DNA of 58,149 nt from Aquibacillus salsiterrae (GCF_028416595.1 NZ_JAMQKC010000015.1:1-58149), one strand, 5' to 3'. Shown: positions 46,701 through 56,412, numbered from the stretch's first letter. Made by a program: numbers and translations. Notes: generated by a model not told the origin, from the sequence alone.

Positions 46701-47087
46701 TTAATCTTCCTGATTAATCATTGCCTCGTACTGTTCAGCGGTCATTAGCTCGTCGATTTGCGAACGGTCGGAAGGTTCTACAACAAGCATCCATGCTTTG
46801 TCATAAGGAGATTCATTGACAAACTCCGGTTTATCATCTAAGTTTTTGTTAACTTCAACAACTTTCCCGGAAACTGGAGCATAGAGTTCGGATACAGTTT
46901 TCACTGATTCGACACTTCCGAATGGTTCTTCTGCTTTAACTTCATCACCAACAGCCGGAAGCTCAACAAAGACAATATCACCCAATTCTGATTGTGCATG
47001 TTCTGTAACGCCAATTCGAACTTTTTCTCCCTCAGCCTTTACCCACTCGTGTTCTTCTGAATAACGTAAATCCTTTGGCAAATTCAT
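46701..47087 (-). CDS. gcvH: Glycine cleavage system H protein
   Basis: The 128-residue lipoyl carrier of the glycine cleavage system. In Bacillus, GcvH also passes octanoyl groups in lipoate synthesis. The lipoylated lysine is K63 in [29 protein letters not shown] precedes the ATG. The other gcv genes are not in the window, as is usual in Bacillus, and no glycine riboswitch is seen upstream. Confidence 0.95.
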   Translation of the reverse strand: MNLPKDLRYSEEHEWVKAEGEKVRIGVTEHAQSELGDIVFVELPAVGDEVKAEEPFGSVESVKTVSELYAPVSGKVVEVNKNLDDKPEFVNESPYDKAWMLVVEPSDRSQIDELMTAEQYEAMINQED

Positions 47088-47132
47088 TTTGATATTCCTC
47101 CATCTATTAACATTTATATTCTCAGGTCCCTA

Positions 47133-47489
47133 CTATTTCCATGTTTGATTGAATATTTCCTCTTTAAACCCAACAGTAGTTTGTTTACCATCTGTGACAA
47201 TTGGCCGTTTTATCAGCATGCCAAAAGAGGCAAGCAAATCTAACATTTCTTGTTCATTAGCGGTTTTAAGCTTGTCCTTTAATCCTAGTTCCCTATATTT
47301 CTTTCCACTTGTATTAAAGAACTTTTTGATTGGTAATCCACTATTGGTGACCATTTCTTGGAGCTTCTCTTTGCTTGGCGGATTTTCCACGATATGTATT
47401 GTTTCAAAGGCAACACCATTGTTGTCAAACCATTTTTTAGCCTTACGACAGGTATCACAATTGGGATACCAATAAAACTTAAGTGCCAC
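47133..47489 (-). CDS. yusI: ArsC/Spx-family protein (YusI type)
   Basis: A 118-residue thioredoxin-like protein with CDTC at residues 11-14 (YPNCDTCRKAKKWF), as in Spx, MgsR and YusI. Synteny with gcvH and fadE indicates YusI. The Spx RNA-polymerase-binding surface cannot be judged here. The frame is open from 47531, but GGGAGGTG lies 5 bases before the GTG at 47489, which gives the length of B. subtilis YusI. Confidence 0.88.
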   Translation of the reverse strand: MALKFYWYPNCDTCRKAKKWFDNNGVAFETIHIVENPPSKEKLQEMVTNSGLPIKKFFNTSGKKYRELGLKDKLKTANEQEMLDLLASFGMLIKRPIVTDGKQTTVGFKEEIFNQTWK

Positions 47490-47610
47490 TTGTACACCTC
47501 CCTTTTGGCCATATTTTATCATATTATCCATGTGATGTTTATTTAAACGATTTGAACTAGTATTACCTACTAAGGAAAGAGCAAGTCGCTGAAGTTATCT
47601 TAAAAAAAAG

Positions 47611-47647
47611 AAAGCAGAAACGTTAATACTATTACAGTTTCTGCTTT
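47611..47647 (-). terminator. Terminator of the fad operon
   Basis: AAAGCAGAAAC (47611-47621) pairs with GTTTCTGCTTT (47637-47647), with an inner GTTAAT/ATTAC helix and a run of T on the minus strand. Confidence 0.8.
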
Positions 47648-47657
47648 TTCTCCGTTC

Positions 47658-49442
47658 CTAGACTCGATATTTTTCCGCTTTTATAATTGCTTTTGCGATT
47701 TCGCGTTTTTTATTTATAACATTGGTTGGATCATGTCGGGTTAGTTTCCTCATAGCTGATAATGTCATGCGTAGCGTGTCCCCTACTTCACTAGCAATAA
47801 TAGTTTCTTTTGCGTGTGCCTCAATCCGATTAAACGCCTCTTGAACATATACCTCCGTGTAAAGTATTTTCAAGTTATTCTTCTCGCTATCTTCCTTTTC
47901 GATTGCTTTTTGCGTCCGTAATAGAGCTGATTCCATTAAATAAACTTCAGACACAATATCAGCAAGATTAGCTAAAATCTCTTGCTCTTTTTCTAAGTTG
48001 ACACCAAACTTCTGAGCAGCTAATCCGGCTGCAAGTAAGCCTATTTTCTTGGCATTTTTCACCAAATATTTTTCTTGTTCTAAAACTTTATCCTCTACCT
48101 CTTCTGGTATTAGCATCATTAATTCTTCTTGAAGTGCTTGTGCTTTTTGCAGAAGTGGGAGTTCACCTTTCATTGCACGTTTCATCAATGCACCTGGGAT
48201 CAACAACCGATTAATTTCATTCGTCCCTTCAAAAATCCGTTGAATTCTTGAGTCACGATACATTCTTTCCACTTCATACTCTTGCATAAACCCGTATCCA
48301 CCGTGAATCTGAACCGCTTCGTCAGCAACAAAGTCCATTAATTCTGTTCCAAATACTTTGGTTAAGGAACATTCAATCTGGTATTCAGCAATAGCATTAG
48401 CAACTTCCTTCCCATTCCTCAAAGCTTCTTCTGTTAAATTGCCCATCCGTTGTTCAAACAGGCCAACAGTTCGGTACACCGCACTTTCATTCGCATAAGT
48501 GTTCGCGGCCATTGTTCCTAACTTTTCTTGAATGAGCGAAAAACTAGAGATAGGTGTTTGGAACTGCTTCCGTTGATTCGCATATTTGACCGCTAACTCA
48601 ATACCTCTTTTAGCACCGCCTATTCCGCCAACAGCAAGCTTATATCGTCCAACGTTTAAGATATTAAAGGCAATGATGTGACCACGACCAATTTCACCTA
48701 ACACGTTTTCATCAGGAACTTGGGCGTCTTCTAAAATAACTGTCCTTGTCGAAGAACTTTTTATTCCCATTTTCTTTTCCTCTGGACCTGTTGAAACACC
48801 CGGGAAGTCACGCTCAACGATAAATGCGGTGAATTTATTACCGTCAATTTGTGCATAAACAATGAATATATCTGCAAACGCTGAATTTGTTATCCATTGT
48901 TTTTCCCCATTTAAAACATAATGTGTTCCTTCGTCATTAAGGACAGCAGTAGTTTTCGCGCCTAGAGCATCTGAACCAGACCCAGGTTCGGTCAGTGCAT
49001 ACGCAGCAATTTTTTCACCCGTCGCAAGCAGAGGGAGATACTTCTCTTTTTGTGCTTCATTACCGAAAAAAACAATTGGTAGTGAACCAATCCCAACGTG
49101 GGCACCGTGTGTAACAGAAAATCCTCCTGCACGTGCAAACTTCTCCGTAATAAGGGAAGAACTTATTTTGTCTAAGCCAAGTCCTCCATATTCCTCAGGA
49201 ACATCAACACCAAGTAACCCTAACTCACCAGCTTGTTTCAGTAAGTTGACAGCGTATTCAAATTCGTGGTTTTCTAATTTATCAACAACTGGTAACACTT
49301 CACCGATAACAAAATCTTCAGTTGTCTTTGCAATCATCTCGTGTTCTTCAGTAAAATCCTCTGGGGTAATAATATCGTTTGGGGTTAAGTCCTCAATAAT
49401 AAAAGCTCCACCTTTAACTATCCTTTCCATTGTTTCACCCAT
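47658..49442 (-). CDS. fadE: Acyl-CoA dehydrogenase FadE
   Basis: A 594-residue FAD enzyme for the first step of fatty-acid beta-oxidation (B. subtilis YusJ). The acyl-CoA dehydrogenase signatures [16 protein letters not shown] and [20 protein letters not shown] are present. About 190 extra C-terminal helical residues distinguish it from short-chain enzymes and suit long-chain substrates. GGGGGAAGGG precedes the ATG. Last gene of fadN-fadA-fadE. Confidence 0.93.
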   Translation of the reverse strand: MGETMERIVKGGAFIIEDLTPNDIITPEDFTEEHEMIAKTTEDFVIGEVLPVVDKLENHEFEYAVNLLKQAGELGLLGVDVPEEYGGLGLDKISSSLITEKFARAGGFSVTHGAHVGIGSLPIVFFGNEAQKEKYLPLLATGEKIAAYALTEPGSGSDALGAKTTAVLNDEGTHYVLNGEKQWITNSAFADIFIVYAQIDGNKFTAFIVERDFPGVSTGPEEKKMGIKSSSTRTVILEDAQVPDENVLGEIGRGHIIAFNILNVGRYKLAVGGIGGAKRGIELAVKYANQRKQFQTPISSFSLIQEKLGTMAANTYANESAVYRTVGLFEQRMGNLTEEALRNGKEVANAIAEYQIECSLTKVFGTELMDFVADEAVQIHGGYGFMQEYEVERMYRDSRIQRIFEGTNEINRLLIPGALMKRAMKGELPLLQKAQALQEELMMLIPEEVEDKVLEQEKYLVKNAKKIGLLAAGLAAQKFGVNLEKEQEILANLADIVSEVYLMESALLRTQKAIEKEDSEKNNLKILYTEVYVQEAFNRIEAHAKETIIASEVGDTLRMTLSAMRKLTRHDPTNVINKKREIAKAIIKAEKYRV

Positions 49443-49455
49443 AGCCCTTCCCCCT

Positions 49456-50631
49456 TTATATTAATTCAAATACACCAGCAGCACCCATTCCTCCACCAAT
49501 ACACATCGTAACCACTCCAAACTGTACATTCCGCCGCTTCATTTCATGGATTAACGTCAAAGTTAATTTAGTCCCTGTACAGCCAAGCGGATGCCCGAGT
49601 GCGATTGCACCACCATTAACATTTACCTTTTCTTCATCTAAATCAAGTTGCCTGATCACACGAATTGCTTGGGAGGCAAATGCTTCGTTTAATTCAAATA
49701 GTCCGATGTCGGATACTGTTAACCCCGCCATCTTCAAAGCCTTTGGAACAGCTTCAACTGGGCCCACACCCATGATTTCAGGTTCGACACCACTAACAGC
49801 AAATGATTTGAACTTAACCATTGGCGTTAACCCTTCTGCTTCTGCTTTTTCCCGGTCCATAACTAATACACTAGCAGCACCATCACTCATTTGGGATGCA
49901 TTTCCTGCCGTAACCGTTCCGTTTCTCGAAAATGCAGGTTTTAATGATGCTAACACTTCTTTTGTAGTATCTGGTCTCACACCTTCATCACTACTAAATG
50001 AACAAACCTCTTCAACTAATTTGTTATCTATGCCGACTTCCCTTCTGGTGACATCAACTGGTACAATTTCTTCCTCAAACAACCCCTTTGTTTGTGCCTC
50101 ATGTGCTCGGTTATGACTACGAACAGCGAACTGATCTTGGTCTTCTCTTGAAATCCCGAAACGATTCGCGACCTCTTCAGCAGTATGGCCCATTGACATA
50201 TAATAGCCTGGTGCATTTTCAACCAATTCTACATTTGGTCGAATCACGTGACCTCCCATTGGAATAAGGCTCATCGACTCTGCTCCACCTGCAATAATAG
50301 TAATACTATGCCCCAGCATTATTTGGTCTGCAGCATAAGCGATGCTCTGCAATCCCGAAGAACAATATCGATTAATTGTTATTCCTGGCACGGTGATAGG
50401 TAACCCCGCTAAAGCGGCAATGTTTCTAGCCATGTTCATTCCTTGCTCTGCCTCGGGCATTGCACATCCGATAATGACGTCATCAATGTTCCCTTGGTAA
50501 TTACCGGCTCTTCTTAATGTTTCCTTAATAGTAAGTGCTGATAAATCATCAGGTCGCACATGGGCTAGCGACCCCTTATTCGCTTTACCAACCGGAGTTC
50601 TTGCCCCAGATACAATCACAGCTTCCCTCAT
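49456..50631 (-). CDS. fadA: Acetyl-CoA acyltransferase FadA
   Basis: The 391-residue beta-ketothiolase that ends each beta-oxidation round (YusK). The nucleophile cysteine is in [12 protein letters not shown] (about residue 88), the catalytic His in [17 protein letters not shown] and the base cysteine in [19 protein letters not shown] precedes the ATG. It lies 13 bp upstream of fadE and about 300 bp after fadN, the gap being filled by repeats. Confidence 0.95.
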   Translation of the reverse strand: MREAVIVSGARTPVGKANKGSLAHVRPDDLSALTIKETLRRAGNYQGNIDDVIIGCAMPEAEQGMNMARNIAALAGLPITVPGITINRYCSSGLQSIAYAADQIMLGHSITIIAGGAESMSLIPMGGHVIRPNVELVENAPGYYMSMGHTAEEVANRFGISREDQDQFAVRSHNRAHEAQTKGLFEEEIVPVDVTRREVGIDNKLVEEVCSFSSDEGVRPDTTKEVLASLKPAFSRNGTVTAGNASQMSDGAASVLVMDREKAEAEGLTPMVKFKSFAVSGVEPEIMGVGPVEAVPKALKMAGLTVSDIGLFELNEAFASQAIRVIRQLDLDEEKVNVNGGAIALGHPLGCTGTKLTLTLIHEMKRRNVQFGVVTMCIGGGMGAAGVFELI

Positions 50632-50645
50632 ATTCTTCCCCCTTC

Positions 50646-50924
50646 ATAGAAAAGCGTAGGTGCCTCGCTAAGCCCCGACAAGCGTAAGTCAATCCTCATA
50701 ATGGCGCTTTTTGCCATGGAGAGGATTGACTTACGACCTCGAGGGGCTAGGCACCGAAGCTAGACAATATAGAAAAGCGTAGGTGCCTTGCTAAGCCCCG
50801 ACAAGCGTAAGTCAAGCCTCATAATGGCGCTTTTTGCCATGGAGAGGATTGACTTACGACCTCGAGGGGCTAGGCACCGAAGCTAGACAATATAGAAAAG
50901 CGTAGGTGCCTTGCTAAGCCGTTA
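50646..50924 (+). repeat. 123-bp tandem repeat of long-hairpin units between fadN and fadA
   Basis: Two complete units (50646-50768 and 50769-50891) and a 33-bp start of a third, exact period 123 bp. The unit begins ATAGAAAAGCGTAGGTGCC and ends GGCACCGAAGCTAGACAAT, the same landmarks as the dispersed repeats elsewhere. Each unit folds into a long stem: GGTGCC.../...GGCACC outside, CGTAAGTCAATCCTC / GAGGATTGACTTACG inside (perfect in unit 1, one substitution in unit 2), ATGGC/GCCAT at the tip. It fills the 301-bp intergenic gap of the fad operon. Confidence 0.95.
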
Positions 50925-50932
50925 GGCAAACT

Positions 50933-53332
50933 TTAGTTTCTTAATGGCTTTCCTTTAACCAACATGTGTTGCATTCGCTGTTGCGTTTTCGGTTCTCCTA
51001 TCAAACTTAAGAAGGCTTCTCGCTCAATATCTAATAAATACTGTTCATCAACAAGTGTTCCTGCCTGCAATCTACCACCTGCTAATACAAAAGCAAGCTT
51101 ACTAGCAATTTTTAAATCATGGTCGGTAGCGTAACCACCTTGAACAAGTGACTTTGCCCCTAAGAGCATTGTTGCATATCCAGACTCGCCAACAACTGGT
51201 ATCTTCTCTTGACGTTTAGGCAGAAACCCTTCTTCTGTCATATTCAAAACCCTTTGTTTCGCGTCGTGAAGAAGGTGATCAGGATTAACAGATATTCGGT
51301 CTAAGTGATCTAAGTATCCAAGCTCTTTCGCTTCTTCAGCCGAAGTTGACACTTTCGCTAACGCAATTGTTTCAAAAACTTTATTCGTTACTTTTTCTAA
51401 ATCAAGCTCGACACCTGTTGGTAAATTTCGGATGTGCTTTAAATAAAGCTCTTTATTTCCTCCTCCACCCGGGATTAGACCGACACCGAATTCGACAAGG
51501 CCGATGTACGTTTCTTGTGAAGCTTGGATGGCACTTGCAGGAAGGCTTACCTCTGCTCCACCGCCAAGCGTCATGCCAAAAGGCGCTACTACTACTGGTT
51601 TATTGGAATATTTAATATTCATCATGGCTTGCTGAAATTGGCGGACGACCAACTCAATTTCAAAAAAGTCACCATCTTGAGCAGCCATCAGCATCATCGC
51701 CAAGTTTGCACCAACACAGAAATTTTTCCCTTGATTACCAATGACGAGTCCATGATAATTCCGATCAACTTCTTCGATCGATTTATTTATCATTTGGATA
51801 ATATCCATTCCTATGGCGTTACTTTTCGATTGGAATTCTAAACAAGCAACCCCATCGCCAATATCGACTAGGCGAGCACCAGAATTTTTTAAAATAACTG
51901 AACGAGCTTCTTGTTTTAAATGCAAATGAATTACCTTATCGTTACATTCCACTTTTTGATATTGTACAAAGTCGTAATAATAGACTTCGCCGTTTTCTTC
52001 AAAATAGAAGGATTCCTTCCCTTGTTGTACCATTTGTTCAATCCAGTCAGGCACTTTTTCATTTTCCTCTTTCATCCTTGCAACTACTTCTTTTAGTCCA
52101 ATAACATCCCAAAGTTCAAATGGACCTTGCTTCCAACCGAATCCCCATTTCATTGCTTGGTCAACAGAAACGATATCATCAGCAATTTCGTCAACTAGTT
52201 TTGCAGTATAAAGGAATACTGGTTTTAGAATGGACCAAAGGAATTCACTTGCTTTGTCACCGTCCGTGAATAATAACGCTTTCATTTTTTGCGAAATGTT
52301 TGATTCTTGCTTTGCTAATTCAGTAGCTTTTGTTTTAAGCTTTTTCTTGTCTTGGTACTTTAGTGTTACATGGTCAAGTTCATAAATAATACTTCGGCCG
52401 TCCTGTTTCTTTTTCAAATAAAAACCCTGCCCCGTCTTTGCTCCTAGCCAATTATTTTTCAACATCGCTTTCATAAAGTCTGGGACAGCAAAGATATCTT
52501 TTTCTGCTCCTTCAACCTGATGATAAACATTGTTGGCTACATGGATAAAAGTATCTAAACCAACGACATCCAAGGTACGAAAGGTTGCACTTTTCGGTCT
52601 TCCTATAAGTGGGCCAGTAATCGAATCAACTTCACTAACCGATAAGCCCCTGTTTAACATTTCTTGAACAGTAACTAGTAATCCGTACGTACCAATTCTA
52701 TTTGCGATAAAATTTGGAGTGTCTTTGGCAATGACAACCCCTTTACCTAACACATCTTCTCCAAATGTTTTCATAAAGAATAAAATTTGTTTATTTGTCC
52801 AGTCTGTTGGTATTAGTTCGAGCAGTTTAAGGTAACGAGGAGGATTAAAAAAGTGTGTACCTAAGAAGTGTGTTTTTAAATCATTAGAACAGTCAGCTAC
52901 TATTTTCGTTAACGATATTCCTGAAGTGTTTGAGCTTACAATACAACCGGGACTCCGATGTTTATCTATCGTTGCTAACACCTTTTTCTTTACATCTAGA
53001 TTCTCGACGACAACTTCGATAATCCAATCAACATCGCTCAATAATGGAACATCATCTTCGAGGTTACCTACTTCAATTAAATCTAAACTTTTATGACTAG
53101 TTATTGGTGAGGGTTTTTGTTGCTTAAGTGCCTGCTTGCTTTTTAGCGCTAAACGATTACGAACTTTAGGACTTTCAAGGGTAAGTCCAGCCGATAATTC
53201 CTCCTTCGTCAATTGTTGTGGGGCAAGGTCTAATATTAATGTAGAAATGCCAACATTGGCTAGGTGTGCAGCAATACTTGACCCCATTACACCTGAGCCG
53301 ATTACAGCAGCTCTTCTAATGCTTCTCGTCAT
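50933..53332 (-). CDS. fadN: 3-hydroxyacyl-CoA dehydrogenase/enoyl-CoA hydratase FadN
   Basis: A 799-residue beta-oxidation enzyme (YusL). The N-terminal NAD-binding domain has AVIGSGVMGSSIAAHLA at residues 9-25, and the hydroxyacyl-CoA dehydrogenase domains run to about 440. A crotonase-like hydratase domain follows (GLVIGNQGKNFCVGANLAMM, then GMTLGGGAEVSL). The frame is open from 53371, but that extension is the FadR operator; GGGGAG lies 6 bases before the ATG at 53332. First gene of fadN-fadA-fadE. Confidence 0.94.
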   Translation of the reverse strand: MTRSIRRAAVIGSGVMGSSIAAHLANVGISTLILDLAPQQLTKEELSAGLTLESPKVRNRLALKSKQALKQQKPSPITSHKSLDLIEVGNLEDDVPLLSDVDWIIEVVVENLDVKKKVLATIDKHRSPGCIVSSNTSGISLTKIVADCSNDLKTHFLGTHFFNPPRYLKLLELIPTDWTNKQILFFMKTFGEDVLGKGVVIAKDTPNFIANRIGTYGLLVTVQEMLNRGLSVSEVDSITGPLIGRPKSATFRTLDVVGLDTFIHVANNVYHQVEGAEKDIFAVPDFMKAMLKNNWLGAKTGQGFYLKKKQDGRSIIYELDHVTLKYQDKKKLKTKATELAKQESNISQKMKALLFTDGDKASEFLWSILKPVFLYTAKLVDEIADDIVSVDQAMKWGFGWKQGPFELWDVIGLKEVVARMKEENEKVPDWIEQMVQQGKESFYFEENGEVYYYDFVQYQKVECNDKVIHLHLKQEARSVILKNSGARLVDIGDGVACLEFQSKSNAIGMDIIQMINKSIEEVDRNYHGLVIGNQGKNFCVGANLAMMLMAAQDGDFFEIELVVRQFQQAMMNIKYSNKPVVVAPFGMTLGGGAEVSLPASAIQASQETYIGLVEFGVGLIPGGGGNKELYLKHIRNLPTGVELDLEKVTNKVFETIALAKVSTSAEEAKELGYLDHLDRISVNPDHLLHDAKQRVLNMTEEGFLPKRQEKIPVVGESGYATMLLGAKSLVQGGYATDHDLKIASKLAFVLAGGRLQAGTLVDEQYLLDIEREAFLSLIGEPKTQQRMQHMLVKGKPLRN

Positions 53333-53352
53333 TATATTCTCCCCTGTTCCTT

Positions 53353-53370
53353 TGAATGAATCCTCATTCA
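53353..53370. promoter_or_regulatory. FadR operator of the fad operon
   Basis: TGAATGAATCCTCATTCA is a near-perfect palindrome matching the Bacillus FadR box (TGAATGA-WTAN-TCATTCA) with one central difference. It lies 20-38 bp upstream of the fadN start. FadR represses beta-oxidation genes until long-chain acyl-CoA binds it. Confidence 0.85.
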
Positions 53371-53494
53371 TTATTTCGGATAAAAAAATAAAGATGAACT
53401 ATCTTCTTACTTAACAATATAAAATATTTCACAACGTTTATCAATCTTTTTTTTATGAATACCTTAACAAAACGGAATCGTTCTCATTCACAAA

Positions 53495-53509
53495 ACGTAA
53501 TGAATACGA
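53495..53509. promoter_or_regulatory. Zur box upstream of the znuB remnant and zur
   Basis: ACGTAATGAATACGA matches the Bacillus Zur box TCGTAATNATTACGA at 13 of 15 positions (14 counting the free centre as matched). It sits next to TACGATAAAAT, a possible -10 region, about 35 bp before the znuB remnant. Confidence 0.7.
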
Positions 53510-53543
53510 TAAAATGTTCTACATCCTAGTAAAGAGGAATTAA

Positions 53544-54094
53544 ATGAAGTCCTTTGTTGGTCTTAGTGTTATATTTATATCTTTAGCAAATGGATTTAAT
53601 ACAGATTTAGACAATTACTTATTTGGGTCTGTGTCTGCTGTTAGTCGCGAGAATATGATTAGTATATCCTTGCCATCACCATTCTTGTCTTAGTCACGTT
53701 GGCTGTGTTCTACAAATAATTATTCATGTTATCTTTTGATGAAGAATTTGCGACCGTTTCCGGCATTCGGGCAAAGCGTATTCACTTTTTAATTATTCTA
53801 TTAACGGCATTAGTTATTGCCAGGTCAATCCGCATCGTAGGTGTTTTACTAGTGTCTGCGTTAATGACCTTACCGGTTGCAGCAAGTATGCGTATTGCCA
53901 AAGGATTTAAGCAAACGATGTTTTTATCCGTTGTTTTTGGTGAAATTTCTGTTATTATAGGATTAATTTCTGGTTATTATTTTGAAATACCTCCAGGTGG
54001 AACGATTGTCGCTACTTCTATCCTTATTCTGTTACTTACTATATTGGTTAAGAGATTATCTATTAATCTTACTAGAAAGAAGGCTATGCAATGA
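53544..54094 (+). pseudogene. znuB: Decayed zinc ABC transporter permease
   Basis: The reading is that of a ZnuB/AdcB permease in pieces. The first 49 codons (NGFNTDLDNYLFGSVSAVS) end early after a frameshift near 53670. The next frame continues ILAITILVLVTLAVFYK, hits a TAA, and resumes LFMLSFDEEFATVSGIRAK to the natural stop (open from the ATG at 53726, 122 residues). The N-terminal third of the protein is also missing, and no znuA or znuC is adjacent. The stop overlaps the zur ATG by four bases, showing the former operon. Confidence 0.8.
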
Positions 54095-54498
54095 ACGTTG
54101 ACGAAGCATTGACCATTCTAAAAGAACACGGGTATAAATATACAGGGAAAAGAGAGGACATTCTTTCCTTCTTTGCAACAGAAGATCGTTATCGTACCGC
54201 AAAGGATTTGCTGCAATACATGGAGCCAAATTATAGCGGAATCAGCTTTGATACTATTTACCGGAATCTACACTTATTTCGGGAAGTCGGAATTTTAGAA
54301 TCAACTGATTTAAATGGGGAAAAGCACTTCCGTATGAAATGTGCCCACCATCATCACCATCACTTCATCTGTAAAGATTGTGGGTTAACAAAGGAAATCG
54401 AAACATGTCCGATGGAAACGGTGAAAACTGAATTACAAAGCTTTGCGATTGAAGATCACAAATTTGAAATTTACGGACTATGTCCAGCATGTCAGTAA
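54091..54498 (+). CDS. zur: Zinc uptake regulator Zur (Fur family)
   Basis: A 135-residue Fur-family repressor that shuts zinc uptake genes when zinc is plentiful. The winged helix holds GISFDTIYRNLHLF. A run of six histidines then precedes FICKDCG, and the second pair is in YGLCPACQ: two CxxC pairs for the structural zinc. The sequence is close to B. subtilis Zur. Its ATG overlaps the znuB remnant, and the Zur box upstream suggests self-regulation. Confidence 0.92.
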   Translation: MNVDEALTILKEHGYKYTGKREDILSFFATEDRYRTAKDLLQYMEPNYSGISFDTIYRNLHLFREVGILESTDLNGEKHFRMKCAHHHHHHFICKDCGLTKEIETCPMETVKTELQSFAIEDHKFEIYGLCPACQ

Positions 54499-54525
54499 GC
54501 TGATTTCTGTAACCTAGACAATAAT

Positions 54526-54558
54526 AAGTAGGTGCCAAGTTATGCTTGACACCTACTT
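54526..54558. terminator. Bidirectional terminator between zur and the next gene
   Basis: AAGTAGGTGCCAAG pairs with CTTGACACCTACTT (one mismatch, 5-base loop) between convergent genes. Confidence 0.8.
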
Positions 54559-54562
54559 TAAA

Positions 54563-55327
54563 TTATATTATTTCTTCAACAATTTTTTGTGGCTTCTTAT
54601 CCAAAATGTTCTGATTCATAATTTTATTAACAGACTTATTCATATAATGTTCGAGTAGTTCTGCCTCTTCCTTGTTACCCGCGATAACTATCTCCTCCCA
54701 GCCCTTGTCCTTAGCAAGCCTATCCACCATCGGCGCTAACGATTTGAACGTTCTGTTTGGATTTAACTTAACTTGGGTATTTGCTAGGCGAAAGGAGGTA
54801 TCTTCCATTTGATTAGTAGGAATCCACTTTTCCGTTTCACCATCTACAGCGAGTTCCACTGTGTCATTTACTTCCCCTACTTCTGCATCAATGACCCTCG
54901 TTTTTGCATGTTGTAATAAAATAATCCCTGTTCTTGGAAACCTTGACTTTAATTGATATAGTTGATCAGTTACAGCGTTTTCTTGCCAGAAAAATTCGGA
55001 ATCTACATTCATCTGAAATGTTTCTGCAAACCAAACAGTGTCATCAGACGAAGCAATTAACACAACACTTTTTTTGAAAAACAATTGGTTTGCTTCTACA
55101 TAATTTTCGACTTTCTCTCGTACGTGTTGAAAATGCTTGTATTCCACTAGATTGCCGCTCTGTTCTAAATAGTTTTCAAAACTGTTCAAACCATTCTTTA
55201 GTTGTAACTTCCATTCACCACGGTGGCCAGGATCGGTTGAATCTGTGTTTAAGTACATACTAAAAACGCTATGAGGCTTGTCCAAATTTACTCGTTGAAG
55301 GTCTTTTAATATCCGATCTAAATTCAT
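54563..55327 (-). CDS. Putative baeRF/VLRF1-like release-factor-related protein
   Basis: A 254-residue protein that looks like the bacterial archaeo-eukaryotic release factor-like family: FSMYLNTDSTDPG at the start, a central RNase H-like/eRF1-like region (TGIILLQHAKTRVIDAEVGEV) and a C-terminal KGWEEIVIAGNKEEAELLEHYM. Family members are thought to act on stalled ribosomes; a function here is inference. The frame is open from 55408; GGGAGGGG precedes the ATG at 55327, so I start there. Confidence 0.6.
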   Translation of the reverse strand: MNLDRILKDLQRVNLDKPHSVFSMYLNTDSTDPGHRGEWKLQLKNGLNSFENYLEQSGNLVEYKHFQHVREKVENYVEANQLFFKKSVVLIASSDDTVWFAETFQMNVDSEFFWQENAVTDQLYQLKSRFPRTGIILLQHAKTRVIDAEVGEVNDTVELAVDGETEKWIPTNQMEDTSFRLANTQVKLNPNRTFKSLAPMVDRLAKDKGWEEIVIAGNKEEAELLEHYMNKSVNKIMNQNILDKKPQKIVEEII

Positions 55328-55483
55328 ATATCTGTTTCCCCTCCCAAGTCTTGGTTTGAAATCCCTTATATTAATGTGTATCCTAAATCTGAACCATTCA
55401 AACATCAATTTTATTGCTTAAAGGAATTGGAAAACCTTATAATTTTAATACTATAATAAACAGTCAGCTTGGAGTGGGGTAAA

Positions 55484-55933
55484 TTGGCAAAAAAATTAAA
55501 AACACAAGTACTTCAATTTGGATTCATCGGTGCAAGCAATGCAGTCGTTGATATTTTATCTCTAAACATTCTCTTGTTGATCTGGCCCACAAAAGGTACG
55601 GGAATGTTATTAACGTTTAACACCATTTCCTACATCCTTGCCATCATAAATAGTTATATTTGGAATACGAAATTCACCTTTAGCCACCGGGCAACGAGTG
55701 ACACAAGAGAAATGTTTTTATTCATCATCCAAGCATCGATCGCTTTAGTCATCAGTAACCTTGTCTTTATTGGAGCTTTTCAACTGTTAGAAGTACAACC
55801 ATTACTCCCGATTCCTTCCTTTATTAATCAAAATATTGCTAAAGGATTAGCGATGTTTCTTTCATCAACTGCAAGTTTTTTGCTAATGAGATACTTAGTC
55901 TTTCGTAAAAGGGAAACACGGCAAACAGAATAG
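55484..55933 (+). CDS. GtrA-family membrane protein
   Basis: A 149-residue protein with four transmembrane helices. The start (LKTQVLQFGFIGASNAVVDI) and NSYIWNTKFTF are typical of GtrA/PF04138 proteins, which are linked to flipping or transfer of lipid-linked sugars for wall polymers. The frame opens at TTG 55469, but GGAGTGGGG lies 4 bases before a second TTG at 55484, which I take as the start. TATAAT lies at 55452-55457. Confidence 0.85.
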   Translation: MAKKLKTQVLQFGFIGASNAVVDILSLNILLLIWPTKGTGMLLTFNTISYILAIINSYIWNTKFTFSHRATSDTREMFLFIIQASIALVISNLVFIGAFQLLEVQPLLPIPSFINQNIAKGLAMFLSSTASFLLMRYLVFRKRETRQTE

Positions 55934-56021
55934 TAACAGTGAAAACCATATAAAGATAAAGGATGATATTCAGAAACTGGGAAAGACTACTTGAGGAAGC
56001 TCAAATAGGAGGTGGCACCCA

Positions 56022-56228
56022 ATGACTGTAGGTACACAAATGCAACAGGCTATCGCTAGCTGTGAGAGTGTGCTCTCAAGCTTACACAGCTTTGCGCTTG
56101 AAACACAAGACCAAACAGCTAAACAGATGTTTCAAAATCTAGGGAACCAGCAACAACAAATTCTTGATAACCTAAAGGCTCGTTTACAATATGTCGAATC
56201 ACAAGAACCTCAATATAAAAATCAATAG
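56022..56228 (+). CDS. DUF1657 protein
   Basis: A 68-residue helical, glutamine-rich protein of the DUF1657 family, common in spore formers and often near spoVA-like or DUF421 genes. No function is known. GGAGGTGGCACCCA precedes the ATG. A hairpin overlaps its 3' end. Confidence 0.8.
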   Translation: MTVGTQMQQAIASCESVLSSLHSFALETQDQTAKQMFQNLGNQQQQILDNLKARLQYVESQEPQYKNQ

Positions 56229-56412
56229 GGATGGATCATACCATCCCCTAATTTCACAATAATAACTGCACAATTTGCTCGTTTAGCAACTTTATGACTA
56301 ACGCTTCGTAGCACCATTTCTTGCATTTAAGCCTCTACTACCAACAACACACAAATCGATTTTGTTTTCATTTGCATACCTCACAATAGCAGGCCCTGGT
56401 TCCTACTCTCGT
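56222..56412 (-). pseudogene. Remnant of a UspA-type universal stress protein
   Basis: The minus strand encodes the end of a UspA protein: PAIVRYANENKIDLCVVGSR, then, after a frameshift, SVSHKVAKRANCAVIIVK to a stop at 56222. The ATP-binding GSRG-type loop is at the break. The N-terminal two thirds are gone and an in-frame stop precedes the fragment. It fills most of the 296-bp gap between the DUF1657 and YndM-like genes. Confidence 0.65.
56228..56247. terminator. Small hairpin after the DUF1657 gene
   Basis: GGGATGG and CCATCCC form a 7-bp stem with a 6-base loop at the stop codon. The T-tail is weak. Confidence 0.4.

Noticed and set aside
46496-47132. Glycine riboswitch near gcvH
   Set aside because: The leader of gcvH is too short (under 50 bases to the next gene) and has no aptamer features; the hairpin downstream is a simple terminator.
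49706-50116. 136-residue rightward open frame inside fadA
   Set aside because: Antisense to the conserved thiolase; serine-rich shadow composition.
50646-50924. CRISPR array
   Set aside because: Two units of 123 bp directly abutting, without spacers, each a long palindrome; no cas genes.
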